From Litomosoides sigmodontis (Eukaryota; Nematoda; Chromadorea; Rhabditida; Onchocercidae), in contig OY718804.1 in NCBI GenBank assembly GCA_963070105.1, positions 7,277,317-7,341,316 of the forward strand: a DNA stretch of 64,000 bases, given 5' to 3'. Positions 48,301-61,900 of this stretch are shown here, one piece after another. The notes beneath the pieces were generated by a model that searched no databases, was not told where the DNA came from, and saw only the letters and a program-made list of their open reading frames with translations. The translations under genes were made by a program, and so were the position numbers. Each line of letters opens with the position of its first letter. Position 1 is the first letter of the stretch.

Positions 48301-51300
48301 AAAATTTAAGAAATAGTGTACTGGAACTTCTTTCCATCTCTTAAATTAATTACGATGGGACAAAATGAGACGGTAAAAATTTCATTTACAAAGAAATTTA
48401 CCGGAATATCTCAGGATGTTCACTGAGGACGAAATTGAACAGATACATTTAACAACGCTGCGTGATATCATCCGCCAAACGACATCAATCGATGAGAATG
48501 AATTGCAAGAAAATGTTAGCTTTTGATTTACCTTCTTTTTTGATCAAAGAATTTTTAACCAATTCTTCCAGCCTGTAATACTTTCATCTTTTCAAAAATA
48601 TTTGTTTATTTAAAAACGTTAGAAAATTTTCTTCCGCACAGACACATGCATAATTTCAGAAATTTTGCTTTTTTCAAAATTAGCGCAATTTTAAAGGTAT
48701 TTCTTTGGCACGCCGGTGATCCGTGCGGTCAACCGTTTCAAGTAAATACAAGCGGTTTAGAACCATGCGTACCGCTCATGCGTTTCGATCATTTCACTGG
48801 CAATGAAGTAACATTTATCTTTTCATGCATTGCGCTTGTCATCATTCCACTCAGTATGTTCACCTTTTTGCAAATGTTAATTATGTAACAATCAAAATAT
48901 GGTAGCATTTTGCAGTTAAATATTTTAATTAATTTGAAATTCTAGTCATTTACCATCACTATATAAAGCGATGAATAGTAATTTTAGTTTGCGTTGGAAT
49001 CGGATATATGCTAATACAAAAGAGGAAGAAAATGGGAGGTAATATGGAACAATGCTTCAAACAGCTTTTCCTCGAAAATACCAATTCGAGTGGCACGAAA
49101 ATGGAATTAGCGAAAAAGAACAGTGAAAAGGAAATATTACATTTGTCTGGTCCGTTTGATAGGATTCAATTATTAAACTTTCAAGTAGATATTAATCAGC
49201 CAATTATTTATTATTCCTTTCATTCCATTTTAATTTTGTTAATCAGATGATAAAATTCATTTGATATGTACTGCTGTTAATGTGTATTTGCAGCAATTGA
49301 ATGGATGAGTAAAAATTATTGTCGGTCAGTGATTCTAATTGTTGACGTGACACCACTAATTCGATTGGAAAAACCACGTGGTGGTTTGTTGCGGTGTCTT
49401 AACTTCAGCGATGTTAATTTCGTAAATGTTGCTGTCTCCGATTGGTGTAGTAGCAATTGTCCATTCCTTATGATATCCATTCCAAGGCATTACGATTTGG
49501 TTTGTTTGAGTTTCTCTCCTTACGGTAAACATTATTGTGAAATTCCATTTCAAATTCAAATTATCAAAGAATACTTGAAAAATGAAACTGTCCGTTAACA
49601 TTCTGCCTTCTTAATCAACCATATCTTTTATCGTGTCGTATAAAGGGAGTTGGTTCGGTCCTGCAAGAATTATTTTAATGAATATTTCAATCTGTCAGGA
49701 AAAGAAGTGTTTCAGGTTGTTCGTTTGAACAGCGAGTGCGAATGTTCTCAATTCATTTGTGTTTTGAGCAGTGTTTTGAATCGAGCTAACAAGCACTTAG
49801 TGATTCGTCGTTGTCCGGTTAGCTATATTACCGAAATGGCTGAAACAAGCGAAAGACGCCAAGAGAAGCTAGATCATTTCTTCCGGGAAGCTTATGCAAA
49901 GGTGATAACACTATCATAACTGATATCACTTATCATAAATCTATAATGATCAATCTTCATGTTCCCTCTGCTCATGAAAACAAGGCAAAGAATTCCCCTT
50001 GTTCATTTGCATAATGTCTCAGTTTCAGTCATTCAATGTGGCGCAATTGTCGGGAGATTGCCCGGCAATATATGGATCAGTTTCGAAGGAAGTCCTTAAT
50101 ACAACAGTTACCAAAGCGGAATTGGCCGATGCTTTAGGAATGCGTGAAAATGATTTGTTTGTTGAACGGATATTTGCTTGTATGGCGAAGGGAGATCCGG
50201 ATCGTGTTACATTCCTCAAATTCCTGGACGTTATTTCCCGATTTGCTAAAGGTATCAAAAGTTTAGTATTTTTCATAAAAAAGATGGATTTATTTTTCCG
50301 CTTTCCACCATATCACTCCTACCATTCAATCTCGCTGATAACATGTAGCTTAAGAACTTCACTATAACTTTGTGGAGGACGACTATCTTGCCTTAATACT
50401 AAAAAAGGAAATTAATATTTAGAGGGACAATTTTAGGATCGGCTCGTGATAAACTTGAAGTCTTGTTCAATATGTGCGATCGGGAAGGACGAGGAAGAGT
50501 GCATAAAAAGGAATTTTGCAATTTTGTTAAATCATTAAATGTAGTAGTTGGGGTGAAAATTGAAGAAGCTCTACAAGATGGAGTAATTGATCGAATGTTA
50601 CAACAATCTGGAATCAACGTCGATTCTAAATATTTAACTTACAAAGATTTTGAAGCGGTGTTCAGCAATGTAGATGACGTGCAACATCCGATCGGAGTGC
50701 ATATGCGTGGTGCTAAGTTAAAAATCAATCTTGACGAGTTCGTCCTTCCCACTATATTAATGTTATTAAATTGAAATTAAAAATGATATGCAAAAAGAAG
50801 AAATCGAGGATGCTTTTGCTACAGTAACACTGATCTTTTGAAGGACAGAAAGTATGAATAGTTTTGCAATACAAAACGAAGAGATCGGATGCGTTCATAT
50901 CAGTTGGTACCTTTCAATTATATCGTACCTGGAGACCTACCGTCAACATATTGTTATTATTTTCCTCTTTGCTGCAGTCAATCTACTACTATTTTTCGAG
51001 CGTTTTTGGCGTAAGTTCCGCCATTTGATTATTTGAACTGGCAAGTTGGAGAGTACAACGCTGTTAGTGTGCTTTTTCTGTTCTCTTACAAGTTCTCTTT
51101 TGAAATTGCAGATTATCGATACGAAACGGAGCATCGCGACTTACGACGTGTTATGGGTATGGGTATAGCAGTTACACGTGGTGCTGCCGCATCATTATCA
51201 TTCTGTATGGGGCTGATTTTAGTGACAGTTTGTCAAAACATTATTACATTACTGCGTGAAACGTTAATTCGTGAATATGTACCGCTTGATTCAGCGACAG

Positions 51301-54239
51301 CATTTCATAAACTTGTCGGAGCAGTGGCCGGCTTCTGGGCTACCGTTCATACAGTTGGACACTGTATTAATTTTTATCATGTTGCAACACAAAGTCAAGA
51401 CGGCTTACAGTGCCTCTTTCAGGGAGCTGTTTTTGGGTGAGTTCTTTTTTGAGGTGATCACAGTTACATGAGATGTGAAAATTGTTTCAATAATTCGCCT
51501 GCTTTTGGACATGAATTTTTCAAGTGAAAACTTTTCCTTTAGTATTGAAGCATTTGATTTGCTTTGAAAGTTACTTTCAGTTCAAATTTCTTGCCCTCAA
51601 TCAGTTACTGGTTATATGGTACTACAACTGGAGTAACAGGAATTCTATTGGTTACTCTGATGAGCATCGTTTATGTATTTTCAACGCCAGCTGTCATGAA
51701 GGAAGCATATCACGCTTTTAAAATCACTCATCTTCTCACTATTCTAATTTACGCACTTACTGTACTCCATGGACTTCCAAAACTTTTAGACGTCTGTTTG
51801 AAGTTGAAATTTTAATATTTTTCTTAATTGTAAAATTTTTTCGAATGATTTTGCAACTAGTAGCGAAAGATTGTACACTCAGAGAATTGCTCATCTTTTT
51901 GTGTGTGTATTCGCCAAGCGGAAAGTTAAAATGGACGTTTGCTATTGTAAGCGTTTTAAGCGTCTATTAATTCCTTTTATTATCGTCATATTAGCACTTC
52001 AATTTGTGTGACTTAAAAAAATGTTTTGTTTATGAAATTTTAATTTCAGAGTCCGAAATTTCTGTATTATGTAGCCGGTCCAATTGCTCTATTTGTGATT
52101 GATCGTATAATTGGTATGCGACAGCAGTACAAGAGATTGCAAATTCTGAGCGGCGCAATACTTCCATCAGGTATGTTTGCAGAGAATTTGCAAATTGAAC
52201 AGACATCGCTCAGATGAAAAGAGAGGATGAATTGCGGAATTTGGAAAGAAAGTATTATTCACGGGCAGAGTGGTCCTCTCTTTGCGTAATTTATTCCAGA
52301 AGCTTCTTGAGAACTGACACGCAAAATAAGGCAGATAGATTTAGTTCAAATTAGATTTGAACTTTTACATCAGTTGAATTCAAAATATATAATTTTTAAA
52401 TAAATTATGTTCGAACAAACTATAATTTGTGGTTCATACTGGACAAGAATAAACAGTAGGTCTACTCAAGTTGATCTGTTAATAAAATTAGTAAAGTAGA
52501 ATTTTTTTAGCGAATACAAAATATCTGAGGTTATAATGATGATTGAAACTGGAAGGGACTAATTAAGTGTAGTAGATTTACGCAATTCTTTTGATTTCGG
52601 ATAGAGTGTCATAACGGGCATTGATGATTATAGCTTTTAAATTCGAATCAGGCTTACTATGAGTAAGTGAGAGGAGAGATTCGTTTTTGGAAGTATGGAG
52701 ATGAAACGTTGGAAAATTATAAAAAAAAAAAAGAGAGAAACTAATTTATTGAACATTTCTCTCTCGCTCTCCCTCCGACTGTACGCATTTTAAATTAGTT
52801 AGTATTTCAAATTTTAAATTCGATTCAGGTAGTACACACTTTTCAGATATCATCTACATTCAATTCAAGAGACCAAATTCATTCCGATTTCGTTCCGGTC
52901 AATGGGTGCGCATCTCATGTCCGGCATTTTCGTGTACATTTAATGAACTTCATGCGTTCTCCTTAGCTTCTGCACCGCAAGCATCAACACTCGAACTGTA
53001 CATCAAGGCGGTTGGTCCATGGACTTGGAATTTACGGAATCAAATCGCATTCGCAAATTCGAACGGGACGCTCTATCCACAACTACATTTACACGGTCCA
53101 TATGGTGATGGAAATCAAGTATGTCTTAGACAGCGACGTCAAATTCGTTGCGAAATGAAATGGATAGTTTTGTCTTATCAAATTATGCTTACGATGAAGT
53201 AGTTGAAGGAAGGCATGTGCTGGAGTAGGACTTGTTGCAGGATTGGCGTAATTTCGAAGTTGCCGTGTTGATAGGAGGCGGTATTGGTGTAACACCTTAT
53301 GCCTCAATACTCACTGATCTTGTAATCGAGAAAATGTCCGGTCAGCATACAAATATTAAGTGTGAAAAGGTTTGTTTCTTCTTTAAGGCCTTAATTTTAC
53401 ATAATTTTAAAATTCCTGAAGTTGTGAATTTCTATTCAAGAGCATTTAAGGTCTGTAGTGGTTAGGATCGGTTACGGTAATAAGTTAATAAATCAATTTG
53501 CACGAGTTAAAGAGAGGTTGCTTACGGTTGAAAGATGTGATATTTAGGTTTACTTCATTTGGGTATGCTCAACGCATAAAAATTACGAGTGGTTCATTGA
53601 AGTTTTGCACAACGTGGAAGAATTGGACAAGGATGATTTGCTGGAAATACACATTTTCGTCACGCAGTTCTTTCATAAGTTCGACCTTCGAACTACCGTG
53701 CTGGTGCGATGTGCTATTTGGCCCTCACTTGATTGATTTCAGATTGAAAACAGATGAAATGATTCTCGTGCTTCCCGAAATTTAAAGTGTTTCTCTCTTT
53801 TGTCTATTGTTTTATTGAATATGTACGTTTAATTTCAGTATATTTGTGAGAAGCATTTCCGAAACGATACCAATGGTCGAAGTATGTTTACGGGCCTAAA
53901 TGCTGTAAATCATTTCGGTCGTCCGAATTTCGAGGCGCTCTTCAAATTCATACAAAATAAGCACAGAAATGTAGGCATGCAATAATATGTCTTACTGAAA
54001 TCCACCTGCAATGAATTAAAATATCGCCAATTAATTAGTATTTTAGATGAGGAGCTAAGCGAATTTTAATTTGCGCCTCTTCAAATTTAACCTCCAAACT
54101 GTGACTTTTTTAGGTTCGAGAAGTTGGCGTATTCAGTTGTGGACCCAATTCAATCAACAAGGAAATTCGAAAAGCATGCAGAGAAGTAAATAGGATCCGA
54201 AGTGCGGCATCGTTTTGTCATCGATTTGAAACATTCTGA
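42336..54239 (+). CDS. DUOX: Dual oxidase (DUOX, BLI-3 type)
   Basis: Exons 42336-42411, 43018-43095, 43406-43564, 44262-44449, 46315-46519, 46805-46938, 47007-47180, 47255-47462, 47614-47807, 47949-48127, 48415-48514, 48697-48853, 48988-49149, 49294-49499, 49716-49901, 50029-50251, 50437-50737, 50844-51010, 51112-51436, 51581-51791, 52050-52170, 52847-53118, 53241-53369, 53548-53703, 53839-53970, 54114-54239; 4569 nt, 1522 residues, typical for the family. It makes hydrogen peroxide at the cell surface from cytosolic NADPH; in C. elegans BLI-3 supports tyrosine cross-linking of cuticle. Seen: signal peptide (LVPLLLLQAVLSSLLSLAVNG), peroxidase-like ectodomain, first TM near residue 610, EF-hand region, six-TM haem core, FAD site HAFSLASAP, NADPH sites GGGIGVTPYASIL and FSCGP, and terminal FETF. 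Exon 9 could end at 47777 instead (seven fewer codons). One intron (after 46519) needs a GC donor. Confidence 0.95.
43018..48697 (+). other. DUOX: Peroxidase-homology ectodomain of DUOX
   Basis: Residues about 26-570. Family landmarks: RYDGWFNNLANPHWGTVGS, SRYEDGVY, NKRNVTTMLAFF, CPLEMHKI...CDPVFD, SWIDASFLYSTQEPWVAALR, LGDPRINENPGLLSLGLMLY, RWHNIQAKRIQEKYPEW, ARRWVIATLQKITLYDFLP, and MHFTRLDVVSSSIMRGRDNG, YVGGMLE. The proximal-histidine motif is kept (RWHN). At the distal site, where active haem peroxidases have Gln-x-x-x-His-Asp, this protein reads SQVIAYEI, so the distal histidine is absent. Confidence 0.85.
44899..44948. repeat. Imperfect inverted repeat in DUOX intron 4
   Basis: AGTGGAAGC (44916-44924) pairs exactly with GCTTCCACT (44934-44942) around a 9-base loop; outer bases gtgaga and tctcac also pair after a 6-base bulge. 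Confidence 0.7.
50029..50737 (+). other. DUOX: EF-hand region of DUOX
   Basis: Two helix-loop-helix segments at the family position between the first TM and the NOX core. Loop 1 (ACMAKGDPDRVTF) lacks acidic residues at positions 1 and 12. Loop 2 (DREGRGRVHKKE) keeps D1, E3, G6, V8 and E12 but has R at position 5 and R at 7. Calcium binding is therefore likely weaker than in vertebrate DUOX, especially at site 1. Confidence 0.75.
50844..54239 (+). other. DUOX: NADPH oxidase core of DUOX
   Basis: TM helices from HISWYLSIISYLETYRQH onward. Haem-ligand histidines are visible in FHKLVGAVAGFWATVHTVGH and in THLLTILIYALTVLHG (13 apart), the two-by-two arrangement of NOX enzymes. Cytosolic part: SFRFRSGQWVRI, HAFSLASAP (FAD), LHLHGPYGDGNQ, VLIGGGIGVTPYASIL and EVGVFSCGPNSI (NADPH). 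The junction 51791|52050 was set because it gives exactly the vertebrate spacing between the HG of TM6 and the PKF motif. Confidence 0.93.
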
Positions 54240-55877
54240 TCATATCGATCGAGTGATAATTTGCTCAAATTTCAAATTCAATTTGAAAGTATTATTTTGC
54301 TTCATCTCAAATGTGTTATTAGTTATTCTTAGTTTATTTTAGTGAAGGTATTTCATTTCAATCCTTTTACTGTTTGCCTTTCAGTAGTGTTTTACCTAAA
54401 GAATTTTGGCATTTTACATTTCTTGGCCTTTCATCGCTCCGAAACTCAACTTTATCGTTACTCATTGCTATACATATAAATATTCACTGCTCTTCGATCT
54501 CAGTTCGTCTTTCACTAACCTGCCTAACTTTTCCGCCAGGATCGTACAATCTTGCTAGCAGCAGCTCTATTATTTGCCTTTATTTTGTTCACTTATCTCG
54601 ATTTCATTTTTTGCAGAAAGTTTATTCGAGGGTTCTGCATGAGAACTTCGAAGACTTTTTAAACTGCTCTACTTAATTCATATGATTAACCGGAATTATT
54701 CTTGATTTTTGTCTCGAAATTCATCCTTAAACTTAATTTGCACACAAGAATTAATAAATTTGAAAATGGAGCATCTGCAAAGGCATTAATTCAACTCATT
54801 CATTCGCCTCCTTATTATAGATAATTTTTTAGGTCAATTGTTCTGTTCTAATGACACTCCGCTCATTCACGTAAGTGTGAAGAAGATCTGCTGTTAGCAG
54901 TCGAAATTTCAGCTTTTAAACACAAAGTGTTCAAGGTTCAGATGATATAAATGTGGATAACAGATCAGTTTATCGTTTAAGCTGAACTTTTGAATCATTG
55001 CATCATAGTTTACATCAATGTGTGAGCTTTGAAACATTCTTGTCACCGTCACTATAACCTAGCAATGGGATTAATTGATCATTTATCTCTATCTTTATCA
55101 TTAATCACTTCTTATTTGGGTGAAATTATCAAAACTTCGCTCAAAAAGGATAGAAAATTCCTCATGTTTTCTGTCATTAAAATTTTGCTAGTCAAAAAAT
55201 ACCTGCTCATTTCCTTTCCGTTTTGATAGCACTCACAGTGTCCTATGCAACTTGATATATAGTCAGCTTAATAATTAATCTTAAGTATTTCATTTTATCA
55301 ATCCCTGAAACATCTTTCGATCATTTTGGATGTTAGAAATTCAATGGAACTTAATCTCTACACAATTTTGTCTTTATCGACATTTTTTACAAATCCCGTC
55401 ATTAGGCATTTATTGGTCTCCAAATCATTGCAACAGGGAGGATAGATGATGGATGGAAAGTCCAAACTTTAGTTTGAGTTAACGTAAATAGTGAAAATTT
55501 GAGGATCGCCTTATTTTGTAGCAAATCAAGCATGAGCTATGAAAAAAACGGATTTGGTGCTGTCCAGCACTTCGTGCTTTTTTCCTGAAAATTGTTACTC
55601 AAAATAATATCACTGATAGTACGATCAGCCTTGTCAATGAAATAGTCATAACCTGAAATTTTTTGTAATTCAGCAAACTAACACTAATGATTTCGCTGAT
55701 ATGCTCGACGGAAAATGCTTTAATTTAATTTGATTATTATTAACAGTTATCACTGAAATAAATCAATTTTAAACGAACCAATTAAATACAGAAAATATGG
55801 AAACGCACGAAATTCACATGTTTGCAAAAATAAGGTAAACATGAAATATAAGGAGTGTGAAAATGTTTTTAAAAAAA
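54240..55877. other. Convergent spacer between DUOX and the small HSP gene
   Basis: About 1.6 kb of AT-rich 3' flank from both genes. A DUOX-strand AATAAA occurs at 54753-54758, 514 bases after the stop. No further coding signal is seen. Confidence 0.7.
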
Positions 55878-56591
55878 TCACGCCTTCTTTTTGGCAGCAA
55901 TGATCAGGTGTCCTCGTTTGGTCAAATTTGATGTTAGAGTTTTCGTATCTACATCCGATGGAAGCTTATAGGTGCGACTGATTTCACGCTTAATATCACC
56001 AAATTTCTCGGCACGTGATTCATGTCTGCAGTGAAGGATCAAATTATCGCCAACAACTTTCACCTGGAATTTAAACCTCATGTATTTTGGTCGTTAATTA
56101 TCATCGTTCGTTGAAAAAAGAACACACACAACAACGAGTTAGAGGTAGTCAAGGAAGGAAGGTAATAGATAAATGGAACGGATTTGAAATTATTAGACTA
56201 ATAAAAGACATGCATAAAACAGAAAAAAAGCAAGCCATGTACAGAATTGTAGGAGACAACTTCATTCCCAACTTTGCTCATAACTATTTGGAAAATTTTC
56301 TGAAATTATCTACATATTCCTTCGTTCACAAATTACTTTACTGATATATCGCATGAAGCATTAATTAATCATCAAATTATCTCTTGCCTAAATTAGTTGC
56401 GAAGTGGAAATCATACACAAATTATTCAATTGGACCTCAATTTCCTTCGATGAGAAGAATGACGCATCCAAGCCAACTTCAAACTTATCACTCGTATTGA
56501 TCACTTTAATCACTTCATCACTGTGCTGCAAAGGCCAATCCCATCGATCAGCACTCCAATCATGTGTTAACTCCACCACCTTTTCTTCCAT
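55878..56591 (-). CDS. Small heat shock protein, HSP12 type (alpha-crystallin domain)
   Basis: Exons 56436-56591 and 55878-56063 (in gene order), 342 nt, 113 residues. The protein is almost all alpha-crystallin domain, with a short N-terminus and a very short basic tail (AAKKKA), which is the build of the nematode HSP12 family (about 110 residues). Key stretches: DWSADRWDWPLQHSDEV, DKFEVGLDASFFSSKEIEV, then VKVVGDNLILHCRHESR and REISRTYKLPSDVDTKTL, TKRGHLIIAA. The exon junction EIE|VKVVG is required because reading on through the donor loses homology. HSP12 proteins lack the long arms needed for large oligomers and are usually expressed in development rather than induced by heat. No clear heat-shock element array is seen upstream. 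Confidence 0.95.
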
Positions 56592-57394
56592 CCTTCAATT
56601 TCTCTGATCTCTTTAGATAACTTCCTTTTACATTAGAAAACATAGAATTAGACGCGAAAGAATTCACGTATGTTACGTTGAAAATACATGTGCGAACAGA
56701 TGTTTGACAACGGTACCGTAAGCTTCATGTAGCTCGTACTTCACTTTAAGCACAAACTATCTCATTGGGCTGGCCTTCATCGAGGCACGTTAGTTGGGGA
56801 ACGAACAAGCCTTCCTTCACCGGTGTTTTTTGCTATCTGAAGGTTTCCTTGCAAAATACGGCTGTCGTTGTACTCAATCAGTGCGCTGAAGATGGACGGA
56901 TGAATGATGTGATAACGAGCGGTACGTCGTAGAATCAGTGAGTGTCACTTTTAGGAGAAGGGAGCTGAGGTTGGGCGGTGAAGCTATAAAGTGAAATGCA
57001 GCAAAAACCTTGCCCTCATCCCCTCGACTTGCATACAAGCTTCAGCTGCACTTCCACAGTCCTTCCAATGAAAATGACAGAATCACTCACTCAGCCGCCA
57101 CCCTTACATCCTTTACTGCCCTACCCACGTCGAATGAGAGTACGAATGAAGGTAACCCGTTTAATCAGAGTTAAATTACCTGTCGGACACGATCCACTGA
57201 AGTTCACGCACTGAGTTACCTTAATTAATAAGATACACGTGCCATAATGTAATATTGAATGCAAATGAATTGGATGACAAAATGAAACGGAAAATGACGT
57301 TATGTGTTTCGAAAAAAAGGAAAACATTTTCTCCGAAAATAAAACATGAATTCACGTTCGGAACGAAACAACTGAGCGCTAAAGGGGAGTGAAC

Positions 57395-57413
57395 GAGAGA
57401 GAGAGAGAGAGAG
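57395..57413. repeat. (GA)n microsatellite
   Basis: About nine GA units followed by a short G run. Confidence 0.93.
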
Positions 57414-58081
57414 GGGCGGTAATGGACATCGGTAAGAAATGATGAAATGCGCGTATAGCTAGCTAGCTCAATTGCAATCCTTCCATCATCCACTCATTCA
57501 TCTTTCAATCTTTGTCTCTCCTAACTATTTCTTCAAAACATCCAACCGATGTGTAAAAAATATTTTATTTTCCGTCTCATTGGTATTCTCAAAGAAAAAA
57601 AAAACAAAAACAAACAACAATGCATGTCGGAAACATTGAGTGTTTGTCTTACGTAGGCTGTGAGGAAGAGGAAGAGGGAGGGGAGCGATGGTAAGTAGGA
57701 ATTTCATTTCATCTTAGCTTTTTCATTTTTAGTGCTCTCAGGACAAATTTCTTCGGAGATGTTGAACTAGCAAACAAACAGCAACTTTACCTTTGTTTTT
57801 AGTCTCGTTTCCATTCATTTCCATTAAATGATCATTTCAAGCACTCAGAAGCATCGCGAGTTTCAATTAGTTTAAAATTCTGGAAAAAATGATTTTTGAA
57901 ATTCCATCAATACAATATTTAGTTAACCAATATTTTCTGCAAAGGATTCCATGCTCATAACGGATTTCAACACTTCCATCATTTATTAATGTGTCTACTG
58001 AGATTCTGCTAATATCACCTGAGATAGATGTATGACTTGTTTTCAGTGAAATTTTCCGATATTAGTTCAGAATTCTCCCTT

Positions 58082-58097
58082 CCCCCCCCCCCCCCCC
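58082..58097. repeat. C16 homopolymer
   Basis: Sixteen consecutive C in an otherwise AT-rich spacer, followed by tctccccc. Such a run is also a place where assembly length may be wrong. Confidence 0.95.
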
Positions 58098-58968
58098 TCT
58101 CCCCCAACATATATTTAACACGCGAACAAACATAAAAAAGCCGCTAAACAGCTGTTAGGCGACCTGTCTACCCGTCCATCCATGACTCACGAGACCGTCA
58201 GCTACTAGTCTAGAACTACTTCAAGCAAGAATTTGTCGTATGTAATCGCAATCACCGAAGTTGTTTTAAGTGCTAGTCATATCATTTAACCAATTCTACA
58301 CCTTTATTTGACACAAACTAATGGAAAAAGGAAGCTGAAGCTATGTTGAACAGTTCGAATAAGGTCGCAACTAACTGTTGGAAAATCATTCCTCAAGTAT
58401 TTTTTACTATAAAGTAGCCTACACTCTTCCTTTGAAATATTGCACCTCAAAAATCTTCAAAAGCGCACTATAAATTTGAAACAAATTATTGGTGTTCAGT
58501 GTTTAACATTATTTGTTCAAACAAGGAACAAACAAAAACAGTAATGATTGAACATTATGCATATAAATCAGCATTATTTCTGAACATAACTGCTTACAAT
58601 CTCCTAGTGATAACTTCAAAATTGGAAGATGACTTATCACATGGAATGCTAATGTCAAATTCAACTTCCAAATATATGAAGACTTGCAAATGAAGTAGAA
58701 TTTTGACAGGAGTGATAAGAGCAACAGGAGTGACAGGAGTAATATGAGCAATGAGTAAGTGCGCAACAATAAGGCTGCTGTCTTAAGTGAATAATTTTAT
58801 AATGAATAGTAGGAAATTTGTAGCTATTTAGAAATGAGATGAGTTAAAATACAGGGAACAACGGTACATTACGATACATTCCGGAAAAATTCTTCTGGGA
58901 CGTCGGAACTTTTTAGCGAAATGAACAGCCACAATCACTATATTTTATGGCTAGTCTCACAAAAAATT

Positions 58969-61900
58969 TTATAATTCGGTTTTGCTGTGGAATGAGACAG
59001 AGGCATGCTTTTTCATGAAATCAATCAGTTCATTTAAGTCACGATCTCCTTCGTATTTGATTGGTTCCTCTTTCTTACCAGCCGGTGCAAAATAAATTGT
59101 TGGAAAACCGCTCACGTCATAATTCTTGGGAATATCGTTGGCCGTTGCATCCATTTTCACAAGCAACAAATTTGGTTCGTCTTTCAATTTCACTGCTAAC
59201 TCTTTGTATTTTGGTTCGAATGCCTAGAGATGAAGACATTAGAGAAAGACTTACTTCGTTTTTTTGTCGTCATACCTAATGGATTCAACGTATCTTCAAT
59301 ATTAAAATTTTTCAACTTCATATTCTTGTGAAGGACTGTAAATCAACAAGAATGAAATTAAAATCTGAAAATGTACTTTGCAATGTCCGCACCACGGCGC
59401 ATAGAACTCCACCAGCACATCCTTTGTTTCATCAAGCACAACTTGTGCGAAATTTGATGCGACCACAGTTTTAACTGGACTCTTGTCGTCCTTCGGTAAT
59501 GGTGCAGATTTCACAAACGGTTTTATTTTACCTTTAAAAAATGTAACAGTGTAATTGAAAAGAAATAAGTGCAAAGCATGGTACTTAAACATGTTATTCT
59601 CCGATGAAGATAAGAAACAGTTCATCAAGGAATAACATGATGGATAAGTGAGCTGTTTGTAAATATACTGTGAGTTGCAAACAGTCAGGTTCTCGAATTT
59701 TCATACCGGAAGATAATTTTTTCATAAAAGCCGGTAGATTCTCAGCTAATTCACCACCGAATTCATCGGGACGCATTGGATACTTTTTACCATCATAACC
59801 GAAGACCAAGACGTTATGCTCAAGCCCACTGTCACCTAACCCTACCTGAAATATATGAAATTTATAACGAATTACTATTCTTAAGCTGAACGACTTTTTG
59901 AATCATTCAAGTAATATTGAACTGAAGTATAAAAAAGTGATGGTAAACTCACTGCTGAAAGCTCATCTATAAATTCATCCTCGTCTGAAATTGCAAAATG
60001 ATAGTTATCCTTCCTGTACTGATTCGCAACTTCCAAAACCTAAAAATGCAATTCAAGAAATAATGCATAGCAGGAAATGTTGAAAAAAATAAGACTTTGT
60101 GGAAGAAATGATCAACCGATTATCGTATAAAAGCACAAAGCTAGATTCACTCTAGAGATATGAAATGCTCTCTTAATAAAGAATTTTTTCAATTAATTTA
60201 AAAATAGTAAAGGTTATTACAAGAAATTTCACTTATTTTCATGAGTTTTGTCTTTTATTATTCAGTTATATCGTGGCATACACTATTCATTAACTGTTTA
60301 AAGGATGTTTAATAGAGCAACTTTAAATCAACCTTTTTTCGCCAATACTGTGTTCCTTCGCGATATTCAATTGAGAAATCAACATTATAATAAACTACAA
60401 CGAGAGGGAATTGAGTGTATCTAGTGGCAACATTTTTTTTTGTCCTATAACCCACGATCGGTGTAGAATTTTCATGGAAGAATGTTATTAAGTCTTCCAC
60501 AGTACCGGTTTTCTGCAAAACATCTGAACTATGATGACCATATGTCAAGTATTTTATGATTAATTCCACCCAGTTACCACCAAAAATTTAAGGTTATGAT
60601 TACAGGCCTATTAGGGTCAGGTAAATCGGTTTTCTAAGTAAGCAATTGCTTACGACAATTAAAAACGCATACCTTTTCATAAATAATGTGCCTCGGCTCA
60701 TATTTGCTCCAGTATATTTCTGGGTAAAAAATAACAATTCCATCAGAATTAATTTTAAAATGGTTTCTAACGCCTAATTCCGAACAGACAGCAATAGAAA
60801 AGTCATTTCGTAACATTTCGGCTGAAAAAAAGAGAAGATATGCAAGATGTTATTTGAGTTACCGATCCTAATTGAATTAGTTGGGAAATAAATGAAGACA
60901 GTAGTCGATATATTTTATTATTTTGGAAAATCCCACACCTTATAAAAATTTTCGCAAGAAATGGGAGAGAATCATAACTGTACAGTAATATTACTGTCAC
61001 CCTCATCCTGCAGTGAATGTAGCTTAGTGATATAAGTAGTCGATCATTGTAGAAACAAAATAAATTTTCCATTAGTCACAAGCTGACCTGCGTCACTTAG
61101 AGAATCTAGAAGTTCTGATTTTCCATCAATGGAAAAGCCAATCACTGTTACATCATCTTTGCGCATAAACTGCTGAGCTTCTTTCACACTGACAATTTTC
61201 TTTAATGCAGCTTCAGCTTGTTCAAGCATATATTTCGAAATGCCTAAAACAAGGTATGAAAACGAAAAAAATCATTACATGCCAGCGTGATGTTGCAGTT
61301 ATACAAGGAAAGGAAAAATGTATGAACTCTAATGTTTTAACACAAATATACCTTCTGCATCACGGGGACCTTTGTAATCAAACTTCTTTCCATTTCGAAA
61401 GATGAACAGCGTTGGGTAGCCATTAACATTAAATTCCGCGGATAAACTCTTCTCAACTGTAGCATCCACTTCTGCAAGCATTATACCTGCACTCTGAAAA
61501 AAAATGAAATATCTTTTCGTTCCGCAAACTCTCCACTTAATCCGTTTCATGATTTGGATTAAAAAAATCGCTATATCACAACTTTTTGAAAAAAAAACCA
61601 AAGAAATGATCTATGGTAACTGCAAACGCACTTTAAGTTTTTTCGCAGCTTTTTCATATTCAGGTGCAAGTTTCTTACAATGACCGCACCATGGCGCATA
61701 GAATTTAACTAACGTGAGTCTATGTACAGAAATAAATTCATTAAATTCTTCTTTCGCTAGCTTTGCAACAGCTGAAGGAGGTGGCTTATAATTAGGATCT
61801 GTTTTCTCCGAAATCCAGTGTACAATGTCTGAAAAGAACCGGAGTTATTTTAAAACAAATTATAAAAACTTAGAAATTTGGTTTAAAAGTTTTGAAAAGC

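Larger units (their letters stand above)
56592..58968. other. Spacer between the small HSP gene and PDIA4
   Basis: About 2.4 kb containing the small HSP promoter side and the PDIA4 3' flank. It includes a (GA)n tract at 57395-57413 and a C16 homopolymer at 58082-58097. No gene recognised. Confidence 0.7.
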
